From positions 1,803,001-1,867,000 of the forward strand of contig NZ_JBCNLP010000006.1 of NCBI RefSeq assembly GCF_039595395.1: DNA of 64,000 bases, given 5' to 3'. The DNA comes from Novosphingobium sp. GTDB taxonomy: Bacteria > Pseudomonadota > Alphaproteobacteria > Sphingomonadales > Sphingomonadaceae. The translations under genes were made by a program, and so were the position numbers. Numbering within the stretch: position 1 is the first letter of the stretch; each line of letters opens with the position of its first letter. This document shows, piece by piece, positions 33,544 through 41,866 of the stretch. The notes beneath the pieces were generated by a model. The model searched no databases. It was given only the letters and a program-made list of their open reading frames with translations, and was not told the origin of the DNA.

Positions 33544-35417
33544 GCACCGATGACATCCTGCTCAGGACTTTCGCCTACCTCCTCGCCGCCGTCGTTGCCG
33601 CCCCCCTCGCCAAGAGGTTGGGGCTTGGCGCCGTACTCGGGTACATCCTGGCAGGCGCAATCATAGGCCCAGGAATCCTCTCCTTGACCGGGGATATCAG
33701 CGAAGTTCACCACGTCGCCGAATTCGGGGTGGTCATCCTGCTCTTTGTGATTGGGCTGGAGGTAAGGCCCGCAACGCTATGGCGGATGAAGTCCATCATC
33801 TTCGGCCTCGGTGTTGCCCAGATGGCCAGCGTCTCATTGGTGGTCACGCTCGTCGGGCTCGCCATTGGACTTGATTTTGCTTCAGCCTGGACAACCTCGT
33901 TGATCCTGGCGATGAGTTCGACGGCGCTTGTGATGGCCACGCTGGAGGAAAAGGGCCAGCAAGCTGGACCGGTTGGCCGAGCATGCTTCGGAGTCTTGCT
34001 GTTCCAGGATCTCTCGATCATTCCCCTTTTCCTGATCGTCCCCATGCTGGCCATCCAGGGGCACGCTGCTGCAAGCCACGACCAGACAGGATGGCATAGT
34101 GCGCCCATGATGCTGGGCGCCTTGATTGCGGTGATCGCAGGCGCCCGCTTCGCCGTGCGCCCCCTGTTCAAATTTATTGCCGCGACCAGATCACGAGAGA
34201 TATTCACGGCCGCCGCCCTCCTCCTGATTGTAGGGGTGGCTGCTTTGATGACGATGGTTGGCCTATCCCCGGCACTGGGAGCCTTTGTGGCGGGCGTCGT
34301 CGTGGGCGAATCTGAATTCCGGCGGGAAATCGAGAGCGATATCGAACCCTTCCGTGGCCTGCTGCTCGGCCTCTTTTTCATCACGGTTGGGGCCGGCCTG
34401 GACCTGTCATTGCTGCGTTCCGAAGCGATCGCCGTGGTAGCGATCGCACTGAGCTTCATGGCCGCAAAAGCCGCCACGATGTACGTCGTATCGACCGCTT
34501 TCCGCTTCCCGCGGATAGAGGCCCTGATGCTGGCGGTGCTGCTCTGTCAGGGTGGAGAGTTCGCCTTCGTCTTCGTCAGCTTTGCCGGGCAATTATCCAT
34601 CCTCCCTGAACATCTGGCTCGCCTGCTTCCTGCCGCCGTTGCCGTTTCGATGCTCCTCTCGCCACTCGCCCTGATCCTGCTCGATCACGCAATCCGCCAC
34701 CTGACGCGCGAGAGCCCCCCCACTCCCGATCCTGATGCACAATTCGAGCAAGGCGCGGATGTCATCGTCGCGGGGTTTGGCCGGTTTGGACAGATCGCGG
34801 GGCGCCTGCTCCAGGCCAACGGTCATCGCTTGTCGATTATGGATACCAGCCTAAGGCAGATCGATGTCCTTCGCCGCTTTAACCAGCGGGTCAATTTCGG
34901 AGACGCGACCAGGCTTGATCTTCTTCGTGCGGCCGGAGCGGAAGAGGCAAGGCTGCTGATCGTCGCGATCGACGATCGGGAACAGGCCATCAAGCTGGTC
35001 GAGACGGCACGCCACTCGTTCCCTCATCTCGGTATCCTCGCCCGCGCATGGGACCGGCGGCACGCCTATAACCTCATCGAAGCGGGCGCCGATCATATCG
35101 AGATCGAGACCTACGAATCCAGCCTGCTGCTCGGCCGTGAGGCACTCGTCAGGCTTGGACATCGTGCGCACAGGGCTCACCGCTCCGCCAGCCTCTTCCG
35201 CATGCATGACAAGGCGCTCTTCCGCCGCAACCGGCCGGGCAAGCCGGATGAGCCCGGATTTATCCAGGCAACCCTTTCGGCAGTTGAAGCCCTCGCCGCC
35301 CTTCTGGAGGGGGACCGAGAACGCGAGCGCCAACATAGCGGCCATGACAGAGAATGGAGCGCAAGCGAGCTGTATCGGGAACTCGCCGAAGCAGCTGATC
35401 ATTCCGCCAGACCTTGA
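33540..35417 (+). CDS. kefC: Glutathione-regulated K+/H+ antiporter of the KefB/KefC family
   Basis: 625 residues; ATG 33540 overlaps the kefG stop by 4 nt. The membrane domain (about 1-385) has the CPA2 antiporter pattern: LGAVLGYILAGAIIGPGIL, EFGVVILLFVIGLEV, MSSTALVMATLEEKGQ, FGVLLFQDLSIIPLF and CQGGEFAFVF. It is followed by an RCK/KTN domain with ADVIVAGFGRFGQIAGRLLQ and a basic C-terminal tail. Kef systems expel K+ and acidify the cytoplasm when glutathione adducts of electrophiles form. Together with the AcuI-like reductase nearby, this suggests protection against reactive electrophiles. Confidence 0.94.
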   Translation: MSTDDILLRTFAYLLAAVVAAPLAKRLGLGAVLGYILAGAIIGPGILSLTGDISEVHHVAEFGVVILLFVIGLEVRPATLWRMKSIIFGLGVAQMASVSLVVTLVGLAIGLDFASAWTTSLILAMSSTALVMATLEEKGQQAGPVGRACFGVLLFQDLSIIPLFLIVPMLAIQGHAAASHDQTGWHSAPMMLGALIAVIAGARFAVRPLFKFIAATRSREIFTAAALLLIVGVAALMTMVGLSPALGAFVAGVVVGESEFRREIESDIEPFRGLLLGLFFITVGAGLDLSLLRSEAIAVVAIALSFMAAKAATMYVVSTAFRFPRIEALMLAVLLCQGGEFAFVFVSFAGQLSILPEHLARLLPAAVAVSMLLSPLALILLDHAIRHLTRESPPTPDPDAQFEQGADVIVAGFGRFGQIAGRLLQANGHRLSIMDTSLRQIDVLRRFNQRVNFGDATRLDLLRAAGAEEARLLIVAIDDREQAIKLVETARHSFPHLGILARAWDRRHAYNLIEAGADHIEIETYESSLLLGREALVRLGHRAHRAHRSASLFRMHDKALFRRNRPGKPDEPGFIQATLSAVEALAALLEGDRERERQHSGHDREWSASELYRELAEAADHSARP

Positions 35418-35447
35418 ACCACCCCCACAGAATTTCAGGAAACCAGA

Positions 35448-36422
35448 ATGAATATCACCCGTCGCAACATCCTTGCGTCATCTGCTGTTGCAAGCGCCGC
35501 CTTGCTCGGCCGAGTGCCTGCGCTAGCCAACTCCAGTCCCGCAATCTCATCCGATGTCGGCGTGCAATGGGTCACGCTGTCCAATGGGCACCGCGTCTGG
35601 ACGCAAAAGCTCGGAAAGGGCCCAAAGAAGGTCCTGCTGCTGCACGGAGGGCCGGGCTTCAGCCATGATTACATGGATTGCTTTTCCGATTTCCTGCCGC
35701 AGGCGGGTTATGAGATGTATTTCTACGACCAGCTCGGCTGTGGCAAGTCAGACCGTCCCGAGGACACCAGCCTTTGGACCCTGCCTCGATATCTCGAAGA
35801 GGTCGAGGAGGTACGGCAAGCCCTTGGGCTCGACCGCTTCATCCTTGTGGGCCACAGTTGGGGCGGTATCCTGGGCATCGAGTATGCCTTGAAATACGGC
35901 GCCCACCTCGAAGGTTTCGTCCTGTCGAGTATGACCGCTAGTTTCGCAGATTTTGCCGCATACACCGAAACCCTGAAGGGCACGCTGCCCCCAGCGATCC
36001 GGGATCAGCTCGCTACGCTTGAGAAAGCAGGCAAAGCCGACAGTGACGAGTACGGCAGCATTCTCCAGAGGGAGCTCTACACGCGCTATATCTGTCGCCT
36101 TTCGCCCTGGCCGTCGGGACTGCAACACAGCTTTGATGTGGCAAACGGGACGATCTACAACCAGATGCAGGGCCCCAATGAGTTTGTGATCACAGGTAAC
36201 CTAAAGGGATGGGACCGCTGGTCCGACCTGCCGCGTATCACTACGCCTACTCTCGTCATGGGCGCCCGCTATGATGAAATGAACCCAAAAAGCATTGAAC
36301 GAGAGGCCAATCTTATTCCTCACGCTCAACTGTTCATGAGCGAAAATGGCAGCCATTTGGCAATGTGGGACGACCAGAAAAACTATTTTCACGCACTCCT
36401 CGCCTTTCTTCATGGCTTATAA
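35448..36422 (+). CDS. Tat-exported proline iminopeptidase-like S33 hydrolase
   Basis: 324 residues, preceded by AGGAAA. The Tat signal is MNITRRNILASSAVASAALL. The alpha/beta hydrolase core has HGGPG (66-70, oxyanion), YFYDQLGCGKSDRP, nucleophile Ser137 in VGHSWGG, an acid in ARYDEMNP and a histidine in NGSHLAMWDD. The HGGPG and DQLGCGKS motifs are typical of proline iminopeptidases and related amino-acid amidases. It lies 30 nt after kefC and is probably the last gene of that operon. A periplasmic location is unusual for this enzyme family. Confidence 0.86.
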   Translation: MNITRRNILASSAVASAALLGRVPALANSSPAISSDVGVQWVTLSNGHRVWTQKLGKGPKKVLLLHGGPGFSHDYMDCFSDFLPQAGYEMYFYDQLGCGKSDRPEDTSLWTLPRYLEEVEEVRQALGLDRFILVGHSWGGILGIEYALKYGAHLEGFVLSSMTASFADFAAYTETLKGTLPPAIRDQLATLEKAGKADSDEYGSILQRELYTRYICRLSPWPSGLQHSFDVANGTIYNQMQGPNEFVITGNLKGWDRWSDLPRITTPTLVMGARYDEMNPKSIEREANLIPHAQLFMSENGSHLAMWDDQKNYFHALLAFLHGL

Positions 36423-36544
36423 AAGCGAGGATAAGCAAGAGTAAAACTAAATTGGCCATCGCCTGCCCTCCAAGCTATCCCGAGAGCCCAGATGATGGCA
36501 GATAAGTCGTGGTCTCCGGAAATTCTTCTGTGGATGGCTCCCGC

Positions 36545-36794
36545 GTTGCAAGCACTTTTTGAAACTCTGGCGTGGGTCGGGTGCAGTCGTCTGTCCGGCC
36601 TGTTGATGCAGTCGTTTCGGACTGCTGGCCCTGATGGGGTCCGAAAAACAAGGTTCCTATCGGCTTCGCAGGCTGTTGCGCCTGAGACTTTCCACGGGCT
36701 GCCCTTGCTCCCGGCCTGACCGGTGTCGCCATCATTTCCCTTTGCGCTCACAACTTCGATTGGCTGATGGCATCACATCAGCCAGATTGCGTGT
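36545..36794 (-). ncRNA. Candidate bridge-RNA region of the IS110-family element
   Basis: 250 bp non-coding stretch downstream of the transposase gene, in the position where IS1111-type elements carry their guide (bridge) RNA. A hairpin is visible at 36597-36630: GGCC pairs with GGCC, and inside it GCAGTC / GACTGC closes a 6-nt loop, leaving a one-sided internal loop. Assignment rests on position and this one structure only. Confidence 0.35.
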
Positions 36795-37835
36795 TCATGC
36801 GGCCAATGCTGGCGCATGATTTGATCGATAGACTTCGCCGCGTACCATGACGGCCCAGGCGATCCGCGCCATCTTGTTGGCCATGGCGACGCTGGCCACT
36901 CGGGCTGATTTTCTGGCCAGCATCCCCACCAGGAATGGTTGAACCGTTTCTGGACTGTACTTCGCGCGACGGATCAAGGAGGTCGCCCCGATGACGAGCA
37001 ACTGCCGCAGATATTTATCGCCCATTTTGGTGATCCGGCCCAGGCGCTCTTTGCCACCGCTCGATTTCTGACGCGGGGTCAGGCCAAGCCAAGCGGCAAA
37101 CTGCCGCCCAGAGCTGAACTGACAAGGATCCGCGACCGAAGCTGCTAACGCGGTCGCACAGATGGGATCGATACCCGGGATCGTGGCCAGGCGGCGCGCC
37201 ATATCATCGCTACGCCTGAGGGCCTCTAGCTGAAGATCAAGTTCGTGAAGCTGTGCGTGAAGCTTGAGCACCACTTCGCACAGCATGCCGATCACCTGTG
37301 CTGCGTGGGCCGGCAGGTCAATCGTCGCCTCGCCGTCGTCGACGATCTGTTGCGCCATTTGTAGCGCCCGACCAAGGCCGACGGGAATGGATATGCCAAA
37401 TTCCGCCAACTGGCTGCGCATCATATTGACCAACTGCGTACGCTGACCGGTCAACAGTCGACGCACCCGGTGAAGGGACAGTGTCGCTTGCTGTTCACGC
37501 GATTTGACTGCCACGAACCGCATCGTTGGACGTGTTACCGCCTCGCAGATGGCTTCGGCATCGGCGGCATCGTTCTTGCCGCGCTTCACGTACGGTTTGA
37601 CGTAGCAAGGGGGCATCAGCCGCACTTCATGGCCAAGCTTTTGCAGCTCCCGAGCCCAATGATGCGATGTGCCGCAAGCCTCGGTGCCAACAAGACATGG
37701 CGATAGCTTGGCAAAGAAAGGCAACATTTGCGCTCGACGCAGTGTCTTACGCAAGACGACCGTGCCCTCCTTGTTGACACCGTGAACCTGGAAAACATTT
37801 TTGGCCAGATCGAGGCCGATCGTGCTAATTTCCAT
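36795..37835 (-). CDS. IS110-family transposase (DEDD recombinase)
   Basis: 346 residues from ATG 37835 (MEISTIGLDLAKNVFQVHG). The longer frame from 37886 is less likely. The N-terminal DEDD RuvC-like domain shows GLDLAK, LVGTEACG and KRGKNDAADAEAI. The C-terminal Tnp domain has LATIPGIDPICATALAA and the serine-bearing RQFAAWLGLTPRQKSSGGKERLGRITKMGDKYLRQLL. Length and motifs are complete, so the element may be active. A hairpin (ATGCG..CCA / TGG..CGCAT) overlaps the final codons. Confidence 0.94.
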   Translation of the reverse strand: MEISTIGLDLAKNVFQVHGVNKEGTVVLRKTLRRAQMLPFFAKLSPCLVGTEACGTSHHWARELQKLGHEVRLMPPCYVKPYVKRGKNDAADAEAICEAVTRPTMRFVAVKSREQQATLSLHRVRRLLTGQRTQLVNMMRSQLAEFGISIPVGLGRALQMAQQIVDDGEATIDLPAHAAQVIGMLCEVVLKLHAQLHELDLQLEALRRSDDMARRLATIPGIDPICATALAASVADPCQFSSGRQFAAWLGLTPRQKSSGGKERLGRITKMGDKYLRQLLVIGATSLIRRAKYSPETVQPFLVGMLARKSARVASVAMANKMARIAWAVMVRGEVYRSNHAPALAA

Positions 37836-38147
37836 GGCGGATGGCTCCATTGCTCGGGTTTGCCTGATAGCAACCCATCTTGGCACTCAGATGCCGTGAG
37901 CGGGAGCCATCCACCTCATCCGCTTCAAAAGTGCATGTGTCCATTCCGGCCCTTCGTTCAGGCTCTGCTTGGATTGGGCAGCGTTGGCGGCACGCAGTAA
38001 CCCGAAGCTTCTATCTGCCCAACGGAGGCATAGATCAGAGCCACAAGGAAAAGAGAAAGAGAGACACCTGGTCCCATGGGAAAATGATGCACCTATCGTA
38101 AGTGGGGCGCGGCCCCGGCATACTTGCTCTCGCAGTCGAACATTAAT

Positions 38148-39479
38148 CTATAGCGACGCCGTGAGATTCAGCGCGCCATAAGCCGTAGTACCCTTCGCCG
38201 TGGCATTGGGGGCGGACTCCAGAAAGCGCCCTTTTGCAAGCAGCACCCCATCTATCTCAAAACGAAGCTTTGCCGGGCGCACCCACCAGCGAAAGCGTCC
38301 ATCGAACTGGTGACCGGCAAAGGCCCCTGATCGACCGCTCGCATCGCGAACACCAGTCGTTGAAAAGCTGTCGGTGTGCGATGCCAGCCACATCGCGTGG
38401 TATGTCACGAAGGCGTCCCATCGCTTTGGGGGCGCGATCTCGATCCGCAGCCCTGGCGTGGAGATGTTCGCGCGGCCAACGGCATTATAAAGGCCGGCGG
38501 GGGCAAGATCAGCGCGGCGCATGCCGTAAAGCGTATCGAACCGGCGATAGGTCCCGGGCGATCCGTCGCCGCTGGCTCGATCATATTGAACTGACACCCG
38601 TGCCTTCCAACGACTGGGAAATGTATAACCGCCGGCTGCATGCACAAACCACGCTGACACCGGCAGGGTTGCTGCCCCGGGTGCCGTGGAAGCGCTCACG
38701 GTTCCCGACTGGTAGAAAGCCTCGACCTCGCCGTCTAATTTGCCGATGGCCGGGTCACGAATGAGGCGGCCGCCGTAGGTGTCGAGCGAGCGGTCCCGCG
38801 TCGGGCGGCCCGGTGTGTCCCGCTCGCCCAGGTGATAGAAGCTGGCCTCCACGGTTACGGGCCCGATGGCCTTCGCCTTGGCGATCAGTCCGCCCCACAA
38901 CACGAGGTCGAAGCCTTCGTGATCGAATCCGACGGCGTTGCTGCGCAAGGCTGCCAGATCGTCGGGGCGACGCTGCTGAGGCAAAACATAGATGGCCGTC
39001 GCGGTGATGCCGCTCTGGCTGGAAAGATCGGCCCGCAGGCCGGTGTAGCCATTGGTGGTGTTACGGTATTCGTCGGCTCCCACGAGCCGGCGTGAGCCCA
39101 GATTGAGGGTAAAGCGGCCGGCCTGAACTGCGAGCTTGGTGGCTCCAATGGCAGCTTTCGCGCCCACGAAGGCCTGGACCATCTCCAGCGTATTGACCTC
39201 GCCCGTGGTGATGGGGGAGCCCTTGTTTCCGCCATACACCCGGCTGTCCCATAGTTCTCCGCCAACGGCAAAGGGGCCGGACTGATATTTGGCAAAAATG
39301 GTGGTGCGCAGGTTCACCAGGTCATCGTCCTGATTGTATCCGACGCGAGGCTGATTGGTGATCGCTTCGTACCGCAAGCGCACAGTGCCCGACAGGTCGA
39401 AACCTTCGCCGTCGCCAGCCAAAGCCGGCGTAGCCCATGTGGCCAATCCCATGCATATCAGACCCCTGAGCATCAGCAT
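38148..39479 (-). CDS. Alginate-export (AlgE-like) outer-membrane porin
   Basis: 443 residues with a signal peptide (LRGLICMGLATWATPALAG) and an 18-strand-type beta-barrel pattern of the alginate-export domain family (FDLSGTVRLRYEAITNQP, DDLVNLRTTIFAKYQSGPFAVGGELWDSR, QAGRFTLNLGSRRLVGADEYRNT, YGGRLIRDPAIGKLDGEVEAFYQSG). Members act as outer-membrane channels for polyanions or simply as substrate-specific porins in sphingomonads. No alginate biosynthesis gene is near, so export of alginate is not implied. Neighbours suggest uptake of an anionic compound, possibly phosphate or sulfur containing. Confidence 0.85.
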   Translation of the reverse strand: MLMLRGLICMGLATWATPALAGDGEGFDLSGTVRLRYEAITNQPRVGYNQDDDLVNLRTTIFAKYQSGPFAVGGELWDSRVYGGNKGSPITTGEVNTLEMVQAFVGAKAAIGATKLAVQAGRFTLNLGSRRLVGADEYRNTTNGYTGLRADLSSQSGITATAIYVLPQQRRPDDLAALRSNAVGFDHEGFDLVLWGGLIAKAKAIGPVTVEASFYHLGERDTPGRPTRDRSLDTYGGRLIRDPAIGKLDGEVEAFYQSGTVSASTAPGAATLPVSAWFVHAAGGYTFPSRWKARVSVQYDRASGDGSPGTYRRFDTLYGMRRADLAPAGLYNAVGRANISTPGLRIEIAPPKRWDAFVTYHAMWLASHTDSFSTTGVRDASGRSGAFAGHQFDGRFRWWVRPAKLRFEIDGVLLAKGRFLESAPNATAKGTTAYGALNLTASL

Positions 39480-39665
39480 CCCCCCGGCACTGCTGTTTGT
39501 CTATCAATGCCATAGAGATTCGTCGTGTCGGCGTCGTGAAAGTTTATCTACTTCAGGGGTTAGCTCCAGAAGGGTGACCAGGCTCGCCACCCACCGCAAA
39601 GATGCAGCGATAGCAAGCCTGGATCATTCGCTCGGTCATAAAACGGATCAGGCGCGCGCCCCCTG

Positions 39666-41516
39666 TTACTGACCCGCTGGTGCGGAGAGGCCCAGCGTGC
39701 GCCCCTCAAACCCGGCAGCGTCGAGATAGCGCACAGAACCAACCGTTTGATACCGCAGGGTGGTCTTCAGGCCACCCGCCGCCGCTTCGGACGAAAGCAC
39801 CCCCTGAGTGGATTTTGGCATGGGCTGGCCCGGCATTGCCTCGAGAATGACCCGTCCCATATGCTTGCCCGAGGGTGCTGGCGAAAGATGCAGCAAGTGG
39901 AGGAGTGTCCTGCCGACGTCCGCATTGCTCACAGGCGCCTGATCCACAAACCCGCGCCGGAAGTCGGGCCCGATCGCTGCGGTGAAGTTCAGCGTGTCTC
40001 CGCGCCCGAAACTGCCATGCATGCCTTGGCCCTGCTGCAGTGTCGTATCGCCGACCTCGACCATGCAGTTGGTGGGAATGGCACAACCACTGGTGAACGT
40101 GCGGAAGTTGACCACGATCGATGGCACCGGTGTGACTGCGCTGCCGGTCAGATTGATTGCCGAAAGGGGCAAGGTGCCGGCGATCGCTCCGAGCCGGTCA
40201 TCGACGAAAATGCCGCTAACGTAATCCTGCGCGAGCAGAGCTTCCACAACGCGTGCGGCCAACGCCCGATCGTTGCCAGGCACATAGATGAGGTCCGACC
40301 CTCCATTTGCCGCCACGACAAGCTCGGGATGCTCGGCTGTGGCGCCCAACAATGCGTTGCCCTTGCTCGGATGCGTGCCAGCAGGCACCGGAGTGTCGTT
40401 TGTCTCGGGGTCAAACATGACCATGCCAAGCGCGGATGCAAGATCCATCGCTAAGAAACCGGGCGGGAGCATATCCTTGGGCACATCGGCATAGCTGCCA
40501 CGGGCCGCCGGGCTGCTCGCGCTTTGCCGCGAGATCGTCGAGAAACCATGATCGGAGGTGACGATGATGTCGGTGGTGTCGGCCAGCCCGAGCTGTTTCA
40601 AAGCCGTTCGCAGCTTGGCCAGATCGCCATCGGCATTACGAATTGCCGCCATGGTCGAGGCGCCGTTGATGCCGGGGGTTATGGTGTTGAGGCTGTCGCC
40701 CTGATTATGCTGGGTCCCGTCGGGATCACGCGACCAGAAGACCATCGCGAAGGGGGCATGGCGTGCCTTGAGCATGGGCAGAGCCACGCGCGTCGCAACA
40801 TCGACGAAAAAGTCCTGCTGGACCGTGTTGGGCGACAAGGTGCCAGGCGTGGTGGCCGTGCCCGATTGTCCGTTGGCGCCCCGGCTCGGGGTCGCCGTCG
40901 GCAGGCCTGCCGCACGCAGAGCTGATTGGACGTGCGGCGATAGGGGAATGGCCCCCTCGTGACCGGTGGTGTCATCAACAATGATCGACGAGAGACCATC
41001 ACGCGCCCTATGATCCTGGATCAGAACAGGCCCAAGCTTGCCGATGGCGGCAGTGCCATAGCCTGCTCGACGCGCCGCTTCAAGAACCGTGATTTCGTTC
41101 AGGTAATTGCCGCCAAAGGTCTGGTCCATTTCCCCCAGAACGGGGTCGCTCTCCAGAAACGGGGTCACGCTTCCGTTGGCCGTGGCAATCCGCTTTGCCG
41201 TATAGATCGTGTTGCTGAAATCGCCGGTATCACCGAGTTGATGCCCGGTCGCCAGGGCAGAAGCGTTGGCCGTGGTGAAGGTAGGAAACACCGAATGGCT
41301 GTTCGGAAAGAACACGCCTTCATTGCGCAGCCTATCGAGCTCAGGAGCCGTATCCTGGTCGACAATCTTGCCGCGCAGACCGTCCACCACGAAAAGGATG
41401 ACGTTATGGGGGCTCTTGGCCGCAGGATGCGGCGCAGATCGTGCATCCGCGTTGCCCGCTGTGGCCATCATGGTGGCTGTCATAAGGCCCAACAGGCCAA
41501 TCTTTGTCATGCCCAC
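39666..41516 (-). CDS. Alkaline phosphatase superfamily / type I phosphodiesterase-like exported protein
   Basis: 616 residues from GTG 41516 (GGAG at suitable spacing; an ATG 6 nt downstream is possible). A signal peptide ends near NADARS. Core motifs are VILFVVDGLRG (metal ligand Asp), nucleophile Thr in VFPTFTTANASALATGH, AAIGKLG, FWSRDPDGTQHNQGD and VTSDHGFSTISRQ. The arrangement fits the nucleotide pyrophosphatase/phosphodiesterase branch. It would hydrolyse phosphate esters or diesters in the periplasm. It is divergent from the TonB receptor at 41867, with which it shares a 350-bp promoter region. Confidence 0.87.
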   Translation of the reverse strand: MGMTKIGLLGLMTATMMATAGNADARSAPHPAAKSPHNVILFVVDGLRGKIVDQDTAPELDRLRNEGVFFPNSHSVFPTFTTANASALATGHQLGDTGDFSNTIYTAKRIATANGSVTPFLESDPVLGEMDQTFGGNYLNEITVLEAARRAGYGTAAIGKLGPVLIQDHRARDGLSSIIVDDTTGHEGAIPLSPHVQSALRAAGLPTATPSRGANGQSGTATTPGTLSPNTVQQDFFVDVATRVALPMLKARHAPFAMVFWSRDPDGTQHNQGDSLNTITPGINGASTMAAIRNADGDLAKLRTALKQLGLADTTDIIVTSDHGFSTISRQSASSPAARGSYADVPKDMLPPGFLAMDLASALGMVMFDPETNDTPVPAGTHPSKGNALLGATAEHPELVVAANGGSDLIYVPGNDRALAARVVEALLAQDYVSGIFVDDRLGAIAGTLPLSAINLTGSAVTPVPSIVVNFRTFTSGCAIPTNCMVEVGDTTLQQGQGMHGSFGRGDTLNFTAAIGPDFRRGFVDQAPVSNADVGRTLLHLLHLSPAPSGKHMGRVILEAMPGQPMPKSTQGVLSSEAAAGGLKTTLRYQTVGSVRYLDAAGFEGRTLGLSAPAGQ

Positions 41517-41866
41517 TGCATATCTCCGGGAGGTAGGGGTCTGAAGAAGCTGGATTTTAGAACGGTAAGGCAGCCGGAGTTCTCGCGACGCATCGGCCAG
41601 AGCTGAAGCTTTGTCTTAGCCGGGAATTTCGAGCCAGCCTTTATCAAGTTGAATGTATCGGTCTAATCTGCATCATCGCCCGTAGCTCTTCACGCAATCT
41701 GGGATCGGCCATCTAATAAACTGATGTTCGCCCCGCAACTTGCAAATATGCAATGAATTGTGGATACTTAAAAATGCAATATATTGGATCTAACTGTAAT
41801 AATGCGGCCTTTCGTGTGTAACGAAATGTTTCTAGGAACCCCTCATCCACCAAGAGGGGGCTCTTC
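41517..41866. other. Divergent AT-rich regulatory region with 14-bp direct repeat
   Basis: 350 bp without a supportable gene. TATGCAATGAATTG (41747-41760) and AATGCAATATATTG (41773-41786) are near-identical and spaced 26 bp apart, in an AT-rich tract unlike the surrounding DNA. This is a likely activator site for the receptor or the phosphatase. Confidence 0.5.

Larger units (their letters stand above)
36530..37914 (-). mobile_element. IS110-family (IS1111-type) insertion sequence
   Basis: Subterminal inverted repeats GTGGATGGCTCCCGC (36530-36544) and GCGGGAGCCATCCAC (37900-37914) enclose one transposase gene. The element has only 65 bp on the 5' side of the gene and about 250 bp on the 3' side, the layout of the IS1111 group. 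A third, internal copy of the core (GGATGGCTCC, 37839-37848) overlaps the transposase start. True ends probably lie a few bases outside the repeats. Its genes look intact. Confidence 0.85.
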
